From NCBI GenBank assembly GCA_021796115.1, contig JAJYOP010000012.1, positions 1 through 46,145 on the forward strand: a DNA stretch of 46,145 nt, written 5' to 3'. The DNA comes from a bacterium. Lineage in GTDB: Bacteria; Omnitrophota; Gorgyraeia; Duberdicusellales; 4484-171. Of the stretch, positions 1-6,508 are shown piece by piece (position 1 is the stretch's first letter; the number at the start of each line of letters is the position of its first letter). A program made the position numbers and the translations under genes. The notes under the pieces are model-generated. The model was not told where the DNA came from. It searched no databases and worked only from the letters and a program-made list of their open reading frames with translations.

Positions 1-127
1 CGATATTTGAATATATAGAGATCTTTTATAATCGTAAAAGACTTCACTCAACCCTAGGGTACGTAAGCCCTGAAGAGTTCGAGAGAAGAATAACCGATTA
101 GGTGTCTATTTTATCGGGGCAAGTCCA
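1..127 (+). mobile_element. right end of an IS3-family insertion sequence (cut by window edge)
   Basis: The first 101 bases encode the C-terminus of an IS3-type DDE transposase, and bases 102-127 look like the terminal inverted repeat: they begin GTGTCTATTTTATCGG and end GGGGCAAGTCCA, the reverse complement of the TGGACTTGCCCC...AGACAC ends common in IS3-family elements. The left end lies outside the window, so the target duplication cannot be checked. Confidence 0.75.
3..101 (+). CDS. IS3-family transposase (OrfB), C-terminal 32 residues
   Basis: Frame 3 is open from the window edge to a TAG at 99-101. It reads [20 protein letters not shown] followed by [12 protein letters not shown]. The [20 protein letters not shown] signature is the conserved C-terminus of the rve integrase domain of IS3-family OrfB, just after the catalytic Glu region. 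This protein cuts and joins element ends in the copy-out, paste-in pathway. Only the tail is visible, so whether the whole gene is intact cannot be judged. The stop directly abuts the presumed right inverted repeat, the usual IS3 arrangement. Confidence 0.8.
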   Translation: MFEYIEIFYNRKRLHSTLGYVSPEEFERRITD

Positions 128-169
128 CAGCTACCATAATTATTTAAAAATAGTAGTTCTCTAAATTCA

Positions 170-223
170 TTACCCCGCACCTTTGCTTTATTGTTTTAGA
201 ATAGGTACAAAGGTGTGGGGTAA
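170..223. repeat. 16-bp imperfect inverted repeat / hairpin
   Basis: TTACCCCGCACCTTTG at 170-185 and CAAAGGTGTGGGGTAA at 208-223 are complementary except for one G-U pair. No T-run follows on the plus strand, so it is not a clear terminator. It may be an insertion scar or small palindromic element beside the IS end. Confidence 0.6.
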
Positions 224-306
224 TCCCCTACGGGGATAATTCGACTAAGCGTTTGCTTCGCAAAAAACAAGTCTCATTACCTCGTGGGTGGGATCTTGTT
301 TCCGTC

Positions 307-335
307 TTGACCGCAGCATTGCCAAGCGATAAGAT
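307..335 (+). promoter_or_regulatory. sigma70-type promoter of the 485 gene
   Basis: TTGACC at 307-312, 17-bp spacer, TAAGAT at 330-335. The spacer (GCAGCATTGCCAAGCGA) resembles those of the promoters at 2224, 4533 and 7052. The predicted transcript would carry about 140 nt of leader before the gene at 485. Confidence 0.55.
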
Positions 336-377
336 GTTAACGTTCATCGGCGTGGCAGGGATAATACAATTAGCATT

Positions 378-1424
378 AATTCCGTGGATACAATACTAAT
401 TGCCATGCTTATCTATTACTCACGCTTCTCAAAAATGTTGCGCTACACTTTGATGGTTGCGCAGAAGTTAATAAGAGTGATTTTATGAATAAAAAGTTAA
501 TTATAAGCATGTTAATACTTTTCCTATTTATGCCGTCGATTTTTGCGGAGACAATTATTCTCAAATCAGGTAAAACCATTGATGGTAAAATAGTTGAGAG
601 AACAAGAAAAAGCGTAAAAGTAGATATAGATGGCATTCCGATAACTTACTATTTTGATGATATCGAAAGCATCGATGGTAAAAAAACAGATAGTTCTGCA
701 TTGCCAGAAAGCATTGTTGCGCAGATTAGTGAAAAATCTTCACCACCTTTTACAGAAAGTTTCGTTAATAAAAAATGGGGATATTCTTTTAAATATCCTG
801 CCACTTGGGAAAAAATTCCTAATGGAGAACGGCAAAAGGGTATGGCAATGGGTTTGAGGCTAAAAGAATTTCCCGAATTAACTATCGAACTACAAAGAGG
901 AGAATTCCCTGACGATGCCATAGAGGGGAAAGAAAATCTGCGTCAGCTAGTAGATACGATGTTACGCCCCACAAATGATAAAATAAAGCAGGAAGCCATC
1001 GAACCAATAACGCTTTCCGGAGAGCCCGGTTATCACGTTGTAAATACTTTTAAAAAGGCTGTAATTGCAACCGGCGGCAATCAGGATAACGGTATGCCTA
1101 CTATGCTTGTAACCTACATCATGGATTCTTATTTTGTATCTCCGGTTTTTTCATCAAATGAAAAAGATAAAAGATTTTTTCACATCCAGATGCGTTATGA
1201 ACTTTATCAGAGGCCCGATGACTATGTTAATGGTGTTAAATTTAATGATGAGCTTACGAATAGTTTATTGGAAAGAAATAAAATAATTGAAAAATATCTT
1301 CCACAAGCAAAAGAGATCATTAACTCATTTCAATTCTTCGCACCGGCAAATTCAGACCCCGATTCTAATTAATACAAATTCAGTGGACGCAATGCTTAAC
1401 TGCCCTGCTTATCTGCCACTCCCG
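378..1424. repeat. degenerate direct repeats flanking the 485-1372 gene
   Basis: Two copies of about 47 bp lie at 378-424 and 1377-1424 in the same orientation. By eye they share roughly 37 of 47 positions with one indel. The best-conserved parts are GTGGA near the start and TGCTTATCT near the middle. They bracket the secreted-protein gene and could mark an old duplication or a cassette boundary. Confidence 0.5.
485..1372 (+). CDS. secreted protein with Sm-like N-terminal domain and PsbP-like region
   Basis: A 295-residue protein. Residues 1-21 are a Sec signal peptide (hydrophobic ILFLFMPSIFA, cleavage before ETI). Residues 22-67 form a short beta-rich unit, LKSGKTIDGKIVERTRKSVK then a valine/isoleucine-rich half ending in YYFDDIESIDG, which resembles the Sm/SH3-like units found in exported proteins of related uncultivated bacteria. 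Residues about 93-285 begin FVNKKWGYSFKYPATWEKI, the opening typical of PsbP-like or DUF1795-type domains. No catalytic residues are evident. The function is unknown; it is probably a periplasmic or envelope protein. The start is the ATG at 485, since the signal peptide begins there; AAGAGTGA upstream is a weak ribosome site. It is monocistronic, behind the promoter at 307. Confidence 0.75.
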   Translation: MNKKLIISMLILFLFMPSIFAETIILKSGKTIDGKIVERTRKSVKVDIDGIPITYYFDDIESIDGKKTDSSALPESIVAQISEKSSPPFTESFVNKKWGYSFKYPATWEKIPNGERQKGMAMGLRLKEFPELTIELQRGEFPDDAIEGKENLRQLVDTMLRPTNDKIKQEAIEPITLSGEPGYHVVNTFKKAVIATGGNQDNGMPTMLVTYIMDSYFVSPVFSSNEKDKRFFHIQMRYELYQRPDDYVNGVKFNDELTNSLLERNKIIEKYLPQAKEIINSFQFFAPANSDPDSN

Positions 1425-1536
1425 TCCCGCTAAACCAAATCCCACCCGATAGAGGAGGGACGGATATAATTATCATGATATCTAAATTGAATATATATGT
1501 ATAAGTATTAGTATAAGCAAAGTTAGAAAGTTAAAC

Positions 1537-1566
1537 TTGACATACTTTACTACTATATGATATACT
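1537..1566 (+). promoter_or_regulatory. promoter of the AbrB-RelE module
   Basis: TTGACA at 1537-1542, 18-bp spacer, TATACT at 1561-1566, a strong sigma70-type promoter. Transcription would start near 1573, so the ATG at 1571 is unlikely to be used and the ATG at 1586 is preferred. Confidence 0.75.
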
Positions 1567-1585
1567 TTTCATGGAGGTAAAGACC

Positions 1586-1843
1586 ATGACAGTAACGCGT
1601 CTTAAAACAAAGAATCAAATTACTATTCCACAAAGCCTGGTTAAACGTTTGAATCTTAAGAAGGGGGAGCTTTTTGCGATTGACATTGAAAGTAATTACT
1701 TAAAGCTTGTTCCGGTTGAAATAACGCCTAAATACAGTGCAAAAGATTTAAAGAAAATCGATCGTATCGTTAAGAAAGAAAAAGACAAAGCCAAATCCGT
1801 GAAATCCGGTAAAGAATTCGAAGATTACATTTCCAAGATTTAG
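1586..1843 (+). CDS. AbrB/MazE-type antitoxin
   Basis: An 85-residue protein with an N-terminal SpoVT-AbrB swapped-hairpin DNA-binding domain: TVTRLKTKNQITIPQSLVKR, then LNLKKGELFAIDIESNYLKL. The C-terminal third is lysine-rich and probably unfolded until bound to its toxin. It lies 2 nt before a RelE-type toxin, the usual antitoxin-first order. The family binds and neutralises its cognate toxin and represses its own promoter. The ATG at 1586 has a GGAGG 8 nt upstream; the in-frame ATG at 1571 lies before the expected transcription start. The pairing of an AbrB-type antitoxin with a RelE-type toxin is a known mix-and-match arrangement. Confidence 0.85.
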   Translation: MTVTRLKTKNQITIPQSLVKRLNLKKGELFAIDIESNYLKLVPVEITPKYSAKDLKKIDRIVKKEKDKAKSVKSGKEFEDYISKI

Positions 1844-1845
1844 GA

Positions 1846-2127
1846 ATGAAAATTATAAAAATTCTGCCGTCTTTTGAGCGCTCGCTTAAAAAACTTTCCT
1901 TCCGCGATAAAACTAACCTTAAGGAAACGCTAGGACAATTTAACGATTTTTTAGTTTCCGGCATATTGCCGCCTGGCTTAGGTTTTAAGAAGATAAATCA
2001 CGATAAATATGAAATCAGGGTTGATATTCGTATAAGAATCATTGTGAAGATCGAAAAGGAATATGTTTATCTTGTTCTTGCCGGCAGCCACGATGATGTA
2101 AGACGTTATCTGCGTGATTCTCGTTGA
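1846..2127 (+). CDS. RelE/ParE-superfamily toxin
   Basis: A 93-residue basic protein with the compact RelE fold pattern: two N-terminal helices (PSFERSLKKLSFRDKTNLKE) followed by a beta-sheet with KYEIRVDIRIRIIVKIEKEY and VYLVLAGSHDDVRRYLRD. The alternating R/I strand and the His-Asp near the end match RelE/YafQ-type mRNA interferases, which cleave mRNA in the ribosomal A site. The substrate mode cannot be assigned from sequence alone, because ParE relatives target gyrase. It starts 2 nt after the antitoxin stop and is probably translationally coupled. The downstream gap carries the first RTTAACC array. Confidence 0.85.
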   Translation: MKIIKILPSFERSLKKLSFRDKTNLKETLGQFNDFLVSGILPPGLGFKKINHDKYEIRVDIRIRIIVKIEKEYVYLVLAGSHDDVRRYLRDSR

Positions 2128-2144
2128 AAAAAATGCCGATTTAT

Positions 2145-2199
2145 GTTAACCAACGTTTACTTGATTAACCGATGTTAACCATGGTTATGCTGGTTAACC
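2145..2199. repeat. phased RTTAACC array 1
   Basis: Four copies of RTTAACC start at 2145, 2164, 2174 and 2193, spaced 19, 10 and 19 bp, all on the same strand. The spacing places every copy on about the same helix face. The array ends 24 bp before the -35 box at 2224, so it could be an operator or activator array for the lipoprotein gene. Confidence 0.75.
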
Positions 2200-2223
2200 A
2201 AATAGTTGAGTTTTGGTTGCGGC

Positions 2224-2252
2224 TTGACCGTTGCATTTGCCGGCGGTAAAAT
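2224..2252 (+). promoter_or_regulatory. promoter of the small lipoprotein gene
   Basis: TTGACC at 2224-2229, 17-bp spacer, TAAAAT at 2247-2252. The expected transcription start (about 2259) is only about 5 nt before the ATG at 2264, implying a nearly leaderless mRNA. Confidence 0.65.
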
Positions 2253-2263
2253 ATCTACGTTTT

Positions 2264-2497
2264 ATGAAATATAAAATAATCTTTATTGTCTTATTGTGTT
2301 TAGGGGGATTTGGTTGCTCGAGTGTCAAAACATTAGTTATGGGTCCAGGCTATGAGGATTATCAGAAAAAAAATGCAGAAATCGAAGAAGAATATAAAAA
2401 TGGAGAGATAACCAAGACCCAATATTTAGATTTGAAACATAAAAACCTGCAGGCCTATCAAGAAACCTGGCCACAAGGAGTGGACATAAAGAAGTAA
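2264..2497 (+). CDS. small predicted lipoprotein
   Basis: A 77-residue protein with a signal sequence of lipoprotein type: MKYKIIFIVLLCLGGFGC, with FGC|SS as lipobox (Phe at -2 is acceptable though not ideal). Cys18 would be diacylated after Lsp cleavage. The mature part (about 59 residues) is charged and probably helical, with EIEEEYKNGEITKTQYLDLK resembling the 'G-x-I-[ST]-x-x-[EQ]-[YF]' helix of SHOCT-like and similar small domains. The function is unknown. The ATG at 2264 is chosen because an upstream TTG at 2231 falls inside the promoter. It lies between two toxin-antitoxin modules. Confidence 0.65.
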   Translation: MKYKIIFIVLLCLGGFGCSSVKTLVMGPGYEDYQKKNAEIEEEYKNGEITKTQYLDLKHKNLQAYQETWPQGVDIKK

Positions 2498-2604
2498 AAT
2501 TAAATACTCCAAGTTCCACAACCACTGGAAAATTAGCCAATATGCCACAATGTTTTACCCCACCTTGACATTCATATTATTCTATGTTGACTTATATTTA
2601 TACG

Positions 2605-2697
2605 ATTAACCGTAGTTAACCACATATACTTAGATTAACCAAAATAGCGAAAAGCGCAATTACATAAACGATTTAACGGAAAATAGAGGGATTAACC
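2605..2697. repeat. phased RTTAACC array 2
   Basis: RTTAACC copies start at 2605, 2615, 2634 and 2691, with a degenerate TTTAACG at 2672. Spacings are 10, 19, 38 and 19 bp, the same 10/19 unit as array 1. A TATACT that could serve as -10 box (2625-2630) lies between copies two and three, and the last copy sits between the Shine-Dalgarno (GAGGG, 2686-2690) and the ATG at 2699. This is the layout expected for an autoregulatory operator of the HTH antitoxin. Confidence 0.75.
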
Positions 2698-2698
2698 T

Positions 2699-2956
2699 AT
2701 GAAAAAAAGGGACTATATTACATTACCTGAATTGGCAAAGATTTTGGGGATAACGCGCATTGCGGTTTATAAGAGAGTTAAGAAGGGACAGTTGCCGGCA
2801 GAAAAAATTGGCAAGCTCTATGTTATTCCAAAAAAATATATCGATACGATTCTCGGCGAAGCCTTAAGCGATAGCGATAAAAAAGAAATTGATACTGCAG
2901 TTAGAAAAACTGTCCGTGATTATGGCGAGGTGCTTAAATTATTAGGTAAAGAGTGA
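2699..2956 (+). CDS. helix-turn-helix antitoxin of a Doc module
   Basis: An 85-residue protein. Residues 1-48 form an excisionase/MerR-like winged HTH: YITLPELAKILGITRIAVYK, then RVKKGQLPAEKIGKLYVIPK. The C-terminal 35 residues are acidic and helical (ALSDSDKKEIDTAVRKTVRD) and are the likely toxin-binding tail. It precedes and overlaps a Doc-family gene, which suggests an antitoxin that blocks the toxin and represses the operon. The operator could be the RTTAACC array that overlaps its ribosome-binding site. The start ATG has GAGGG 8 nt upstream. Confidence 0.8.
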   Translation: MKKRDYITLPELAKILGITRIAVYKRVKKGQLPAEKIGKLYVIPKKYIDTILGEALSDSDKKEIDTAVRKTVRDYGEVLKLLGKE

Positions 2957-3387
2957 TGAAGAGTATTACCGTAAAAGAAGCAGAGTATACGGCATTTCGG
3001 CTGGAAAAAGAAATGCTGGCTTCCAATGAGCCAACCCCTGATTTTTCTACGCGTTTTGCAAACATTCTTGAGAATTGCCTGGCTATACCTTTTCAGAGCT
3101 TCTCCGGAAAGTCTTTATATCCTTCTTTTCTTGCGAAGGCAAGCATACTGTTTTACCTTATGATTAAGAATCATCCTTTCCAAAACGAAAACAAGCGTAT
3201 CGCAATGACTACTTTATTTATCTTCCTTCATAAAAATAATAAATGGCTTAAAGTCAATGTCCAAGAATTATATAATTTTATCGCTTGGGTAGCTTCCAGT
3301 CCACGGTACGCCAAAGATGAAACCGTAAAAGCAATTAAAAAATTCTTACAAGCTTATATTATAGATATAAAAAAAGGAGGAATCTAA
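2956..3387 (+). CDS. Doc/Fic-family toxin (death-on-curing)
   Basis: A 143-residue Fic/Doc protein. The signature is at residues 73-81, HPFQNENKR, against the Doc consensus HxFx(D/N)(A/G)NKR. The His, Phe, Asn, Lys and Arg are present, but Glu78 replaces the usual Ala/Gly. Doc proteins phosphorylate EF-Tu; other Fic proteins transfer AMP. Which activity applies here is not decidable from sequence. The start is the ATG at 2956 overlapping the antitoxin stop (GTGATGA); an in-frame GTG at 2953 is an alternative. Its stop overlaps the next start (TAATG), so the downstream choloylglycine-hydrolase-like gene is translationally coupled to this toxin. Confidence 0.8.
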   Translation: MKSITVKEAEYTAFRLEKEMLASNEPTPDFSTRFANILENCLAIPFQSFSGKSLYPSFLAKASILFYLMIKNHPFQNENKRIAMTTLFIFLHKNNKWLKVNVQELYNFIAWVASSPRYAKDETVKAIKKFLQAYIIDIKKGGI

Positions 3388-4493
3388 TGAAGAGCAAATA
3401 TGCAAAGCTTATGGCAATCATGTTACTCATAATTTTTTTAACTTTTGGTTCAGCGGAAAGCTATGCCTGTACAGGCGTTATGATCAAAACCAAGGACAAT
3501 AATTATATTATCGGCCGCACAATGGAGTTTGCCGAAGATTATATAGCGCATATTTTGATCTTTGTGCCACGGAATTATAAATATACCGGTCACACTCCCT
3601 CGGGAAGGCTAGGTATGGCTTGGCAATCGAAATATGCTTATGTTGGCTTCAGTCCGTCTACAACTATGCCTCTGGTTGATGATGGATTAAACGAGACCGG
3701 ACTTTATTGCGGCGGGTTTTTTCACATCGGATATGCGGGATACGAAAATATTACCGCAAAAGATTACCCTCCCACAATATCCTGCCTTGATGTAGCTTCC
3801 TGGATCTTGAGTAACTTTTCAAGCGTTGCCCAGGTTCGCCGGGAGTTGCCGAAAATTCGCGTTTGTGCGGTTAAAGACCCGGATATGGGTTATGTTCCAC
3901 CGCTGCAATATTTTGTCGCTGACAAAAATGGCGACGCGATAATTATAGAATATCTGAATGGTAAACTCGTTATTTCTGACAACAAGGCCAATGTTATTAC
4001 TAACTCTCCCACTTATGGCTGGCACACCGAAAATTTAAGAAACTTTATTGCCTTAAAGCCGGAGAATAGCCTGCCGGTTACAATTAACGGAAATGAATTT
4101 GCCGACTTTAGCCAGGGCTCAGGAGCTATAGGTCTTCCCGGAGATTTTTCTTCACCGTCAAGATTTGTGCGCGCGGCATTTCTCGCTAATACTGCTTATG
4201 GAGGGGACAACATCGATGAAGGGATAGGAGCGATTTTCCATATCATGAATCATTTTGATATCCCTAAAGGTTCGGTAAGAGGTATGATGGGTAGCAAGGC
4301 AATGAATGATACTACTCAATGGACCAGTGCCTCGGATCTTACCAACTCGAGATATTTTTATCATACTTATAACGATCGGCGCGTACACATGATTGACCTA
4401 AAAAAACTCGATCTGAACTCAAAAGATGTTAAGTCGATAAAAAATATACAAGCAAAAGGCACGGTCAAGGATGTTTCAGGAGATTTAAAATAA
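3387..4493 (+). CDS. secreted linear-amide C-N hydrolase (choloylglycine hydrolase family)
   Basis: A 368-residue Ntn-type hydrolase. Residues 1-27 are a signal peptide, and cleavage at SYA|CTG exposes Cys28 as the N-terminal nucleophile. Arg44 in GRTMEF lies 16 residues after it, as Arg18 does relative to Cys2 in bile-salt hydrolases. TNSPTYGWH supplies the conserved Asn and SPSRFVRAAF the conserved Arg. The family hydrolyses amide bonds of bile salts, penicillin V or acyl-homoserine lactones. In an environmental bacterium, an N-acyl amide or quorum signal is a likelier substrate than bile salts, but this is inference. Export before self-activation fits a periplasmic enzyme. It is coupled by TAATG to the Doc gene. 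Confidence 0.85.
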   Translation: MKSKYAKLMAIMLLIIFLTFGSAESYACTGVMIKTKDNNYIIGRTMEFAEDYIAHILIFVPRNYKYTGHTPSGRLGMAWQSKYAYVGFSPSTTMPLVDDGLNETGLYCGGFFHIGYAGYENITAKDYPPTISCLDVASWILSNFSSVAQVRRELPKIRVCAVKDPDMGYVPPLQYFVADKNGDAIIIEYLNGKLVISDNKANVITNSPTYGWHTENLRNFIALKPENSLPVTINGNEFADFSQGSGAIGLPGDFSSPSRFVRAAFLANTAYGGDNIDEGIGAIFHIMNHFDIPKGSVRGMMGSKAMNDTTQWTSASDLTNSRYFYHTYNDRRVHMIDLKKLDLNSKDVKSIKNIQAKGTVKDVSGDLK

Positions 4494-4532
4494 AAACCAG
4501 GATCTCATTGCATAGGCGTAATCGGTTGTAGT

Positions 4533-4560
4533 TTGAGCGCTGCATATTTGGCAGTAGAAT
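4533..4560 (+). promoter_or_regulatory. promoter of the 4657 gene
   Basis: TTGAGC at 4533-4538, 16-bp spacer, TAGAAT at 4555-4560. The spacer GCTGCATATTTGGCAG contains the dyad CTGC...GCAG and resembles the other related promoters of this window. The leader would be about 90 nt. Confidence 0.5.
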
Positions 4561-4656
4561 ATTCCAACGTTTCGTAGGGCGATAGGAAAATGCACAACTT
4601 GAACTTTGTATCAAAGCGTTGCCATCCAACGCTTTTCATTTCAAAGGAAGATTGGT

Positions 4657-4899
4657 ATGAGAAAGACTATCTACTTTTTGGGAGTTTGTTTTGCTATGTT
4701 GATGAATTTTCTGGTAATGGCACAAATCAAAGATGACCCATTTGATAAAAAGCCTTTCGAAGCTCGGCCGAATTGCAGTAAAGAATACAGATTTAAATAC
4801 GATGTAGTGATTAATTCAGTAGAGGAGTTTATTGCTTTTTTGAAAACGCATCAATCAAAGGGAAGCATTGTTGAGTTTAGCCCCACGGAGCATTTTTAG
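4657..4899 (+). CDS. short secreted protein, unknown function
   Basis: An 80-residue protein with a signal peptide (MRKTIYFLGVCFAMLMNFLV, then MAQ before IKDD). The mature part of about 57 residues contains EYRFKYDVVINSVEEFIAFL, which looks like the beginning of a larger globular domain. I do not recognise the family. The short length and an in-frame sense stretch after the stop (YRFILQDSLRKK) suggest that a longer ancestor may have been truncated. The start is the ATG at 4657, with GGAAG about 7 nt upstream; in-frame codons further upstream would not give a signal peptide at the N-terminus. Confidence 0.55.
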   Translation: MRKTIYFLGVCFAMLMNFLVMAQIKDDPFDKKPFEARPNCSKEYRFKYDVVINSVEEFIAFLKTHQSKGSIVEFSPTEHF

Positions 4900-5063
4900 T
4901 ACCGCTTTATACTTCAGGATTCTCTAAGGAAAAAACCGTTCTAAACGCTTCGTATCGATTATGCGCTTTCCGCTATTTTCCTACGTTCCTTTCCTTGCTT
5001 GAAAATAATGTGTTATTGTTCCAAGATCCGTAAAAACTGAAATTTAAAAACAGAAATTTTTTC
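4900..5063. other. non-coding, nothing recognised
   Basis: AT-rich spacer between the short secreted protein and the amt promoter. I see no gene, repeat or terminator hairpin in it. Confidence 0.5.
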
Positions 5064-5109
5064 TTGCGTATTGTGCTAATTATTGTATAATCAATTGACT
5101 AATCAATTG
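5064..5109 (+). promoter_or_regulatory. amt promoter with palindromic operator
   Basis: TTGCGT at 5064-5069, 16-bp spacer, TATAAT at 5086-5091. Directly downstream, CAATTG at 5092-5097 and again at 5104-5109 (each a palindrome, 6 bp apart) straddle the predicted start site near 5098, a good position for a repressor. Confidence 0.7.
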
Positions 5110-5210
5110 TGTAAATGATTAGGACACAAAGATAGTGTCAGGTTAATTAAGACGCAAAGACAAGCGTCCATTGCGGCAAAGACTTGCCGTAGTGGGCGCT
5201 TTTTTATTTT
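5110..5210 (+). ncRNA. structured amt leader RNA, candidate attenuator or riboswitch
   Basis: Three hairpins in series share a CAAAGA core. Hairpin 1 pairs GACAC 5123-5127 with GTGTC 5135-5139. Hairpin 2 pairs GACGC 5151-5155 with GCGTC 5164-5168. Hairpin 3 pairs CGGCAA 5174-5179 with TTGCCG 5184-5189. Hairpin 3 is the top of a long terminator stem whose base uses the 3' arm of hairpin 2, so hairpin 2 and the full terminator are mutually exclusive. It lies between promoter and amt. I match it to no known riboswitch family. Confidence 0.6.
5162..5210 (+). terminator. intrinsic terminator inside the amt leader
   Basis: AAGCGTCCATTGCGGCAA (5162-5179) pairs with TTGCCGTAGTGGGCGCTT (5184-5201) over 18 positions including G-U pairs, loop AGAC, followed by TTTTATTTT. 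Unless prevented, it should stop transcription before amt. Confidence 0.85.
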
Positions 5211-5271
5211 AATGCACAATTTAGCAACAGTAATGAATACAATTTATTCACAATAACAAGGGAGGTAGTTT

Positions 5272-6498
5272 ATGTTAAATATGGTTGATACCTTATTTGT
5301 GCTATTTTCGGCAGTACTAGTAATGTTGATGACCCCGGGTCTGGCGTTCTTTTATGGCGGAATGGTCAGAAGGAAAAATATTTTAAGCGTACTTATGCAG
5401 TGTATGGTAACGCTTTGTCTTATCAGCCTGCAATGGATGCTTGTGGGCTATAGCCTTTCTTTCGCTCCAGCAAAAGGTTTCTGGGGAGGCTTTGGCTGGT
5501 TTGGGTTAAATGGAGTAGGCTTTTCGTCTTGCAATGATTATTCATCAACCATACCGAATCAGGTTTTTATGTTTTTCCAGATGATGTTTGCGGTAATTAC
5601 GCCGGCGCTTATCATCGGAGCCTTTGCCGAGCGTATGAAATTTTCCGCCTATTTGATTTTTGCGCTTCTCTGGTCAACTTTTGTCTATGACCCGATTTGT
5701 CATTGGGTATGGGGCGCAGGAGGATGGTTAAGACAACTTGGTGTGCTTGATTTTGCCGGAGGTATTGTCGTGCATACTACTGCCGGTATCGCAGCTCTAG
5801 CCACGACTTTAATTATCGGCAGACGTAAAGGCATAAATCACATACCTTCGCCGCATAACCTGCCTTTAGTGGTTATTGGCACAGGTTTACTTTGGTTTGG
5901 CTGGTTCGGGTTTAACGGAGGAAGCGCTTTAGCGGTAAATGGCGTAGCGGCGAATGCATTTGTCACTACCAATGCCGCAGCTGCAGCCGCAGGTTTAAGC
6001 TGGGCGCTTTTAGAGTGGATTCGTAACGGAAGGCCAACTGTATTTGGAATCGTTACCGGTTCTATCGCAGGCCTTGCTACAGTTACCCCGGCTTCAGGAT
6101 TTGTCAGTGTAGGCTCGGCAGTCATCATCGGCCTCTTGGCGAGTGTCGGCTGCTTTATTGCCATTGCCATAATTAAGCCAAAGTTCGGTTACGATGATTC
6201 CTTGGATGCTTTTGGCGTACACGGAATCGGTGGCATGATCGGCACGCTTCTTACCGGCTTATTTGCTTCAAAAGTAATTAACGCTGCAGGGGCCGACGGC
6301 TTGTTTTTAGGCAATCCTAAACAATTCCTGATTCAATTATTTGCCGTAGCCGTTGTTGCGCTGTATACTTTTAGCGTGACATTTCTGATTTATAAGCTGG
6401 TTGACGTTTTCTTCGGCATACGCGTAAAAGAAAAAGACGAAATTGTTGGCCTTGACCTTACGCAGCATAGAGAAAGCGCTTATACTATATTAGAATAA
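5272..6498 (+). CDS. amt: ammonium transporter
   Basis: A 408-residue Amt/Mep/Rh-family channel with 11 predicted membrane segments. Family signatures are FFYGGMVRRKN near residue 24, the FAERMKF region (residues 122-128), GGIVVHTTAGIAALATTLII, and near the C-terminus DDSLDAFGVHGIGGMIGTLL carrying the second pore histidine. It conducts ammonium/ammonia across the inner membrane. The start at 5272 has GGGAGG about 7 nt upstream. It is followed after 141 nt by a PII gene, the classical amtB-glnK pairing in which GlnK plugs the channel at high nitrogen. Expression is probably controlled by the leader terminator upstream and by the CAATTG dyad. Confidence 0.96.
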   Translation: MLNMVDTLFVLFSAVLVMLMTPGLAFFYGGMVRRKNILSVLMQCMVTLCLISLQWMLVGYSLSFAPAKGFWGGFGWFGLNGVGFSSCNDYSSTIPNQVFMFFQMMFAVITPALIIGAFAERMKFSAYLIFALLWSTFVYDPICHWVWGAGGWLRQLGVLDFAGGIVVHTTAGIAALATTLIIGRRKGINHIPSPHNLPLVVIGTGLLWFGWFGFNGGSALAVNGVAANAFVTTNAAAAAAGLSWALLEWIRNGRPTVFGIVTGSIAGLATVTPASGFVSVGSAVIIGLLASVGCFIAIAIIKPKFGYDDSLDAFGVHGIGGMIGTLLTGLFASKVINAAGADGLFLGNPKQFLIQLFAVAVVALYTFSVTFLIYKLVDVFFGIRVKEKDEIVGLDLTQHRESAYTILE

Positions 6499-6508
6499 AA
6501 TAAATTTT

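Larger units (their letters stand above)
128..484. other. non-coding stretch between IS end and first gene
   Basis: No supported gene. It holds an imperfect hairpin: arm 170-185 (TTACCCCGCACCTTTG) pairs with arm 208-223 (CAAAGGTGTGGGGTAA), 15 of 16 paired plus one G-U, loop 22 nt, followed by a small hairpin ATCCCC-TAC-GGGGAT at 223-237. A promoter lies at 307-335 and a degenerate direct repeat (378-424) has its partner after the next gene. Confidence 0.6.

Noticed and set aside
5151-5159. GACGCAAAG resembles the signature of the c-di-GMP-I (GEMM) riboswitch
   Set aside because: The remaining GEMM elements (the GGCAAACC-type stem and the tetraloop/receptor arm) are absent; the segment instead forms a simple 5-bp hairpin.
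5838-6170. 110-residue open frame on the minus strand inside amt
   Set aside because: Alanine/threonine/proline-rich shadow of the conserved membrane protein on the other strand.
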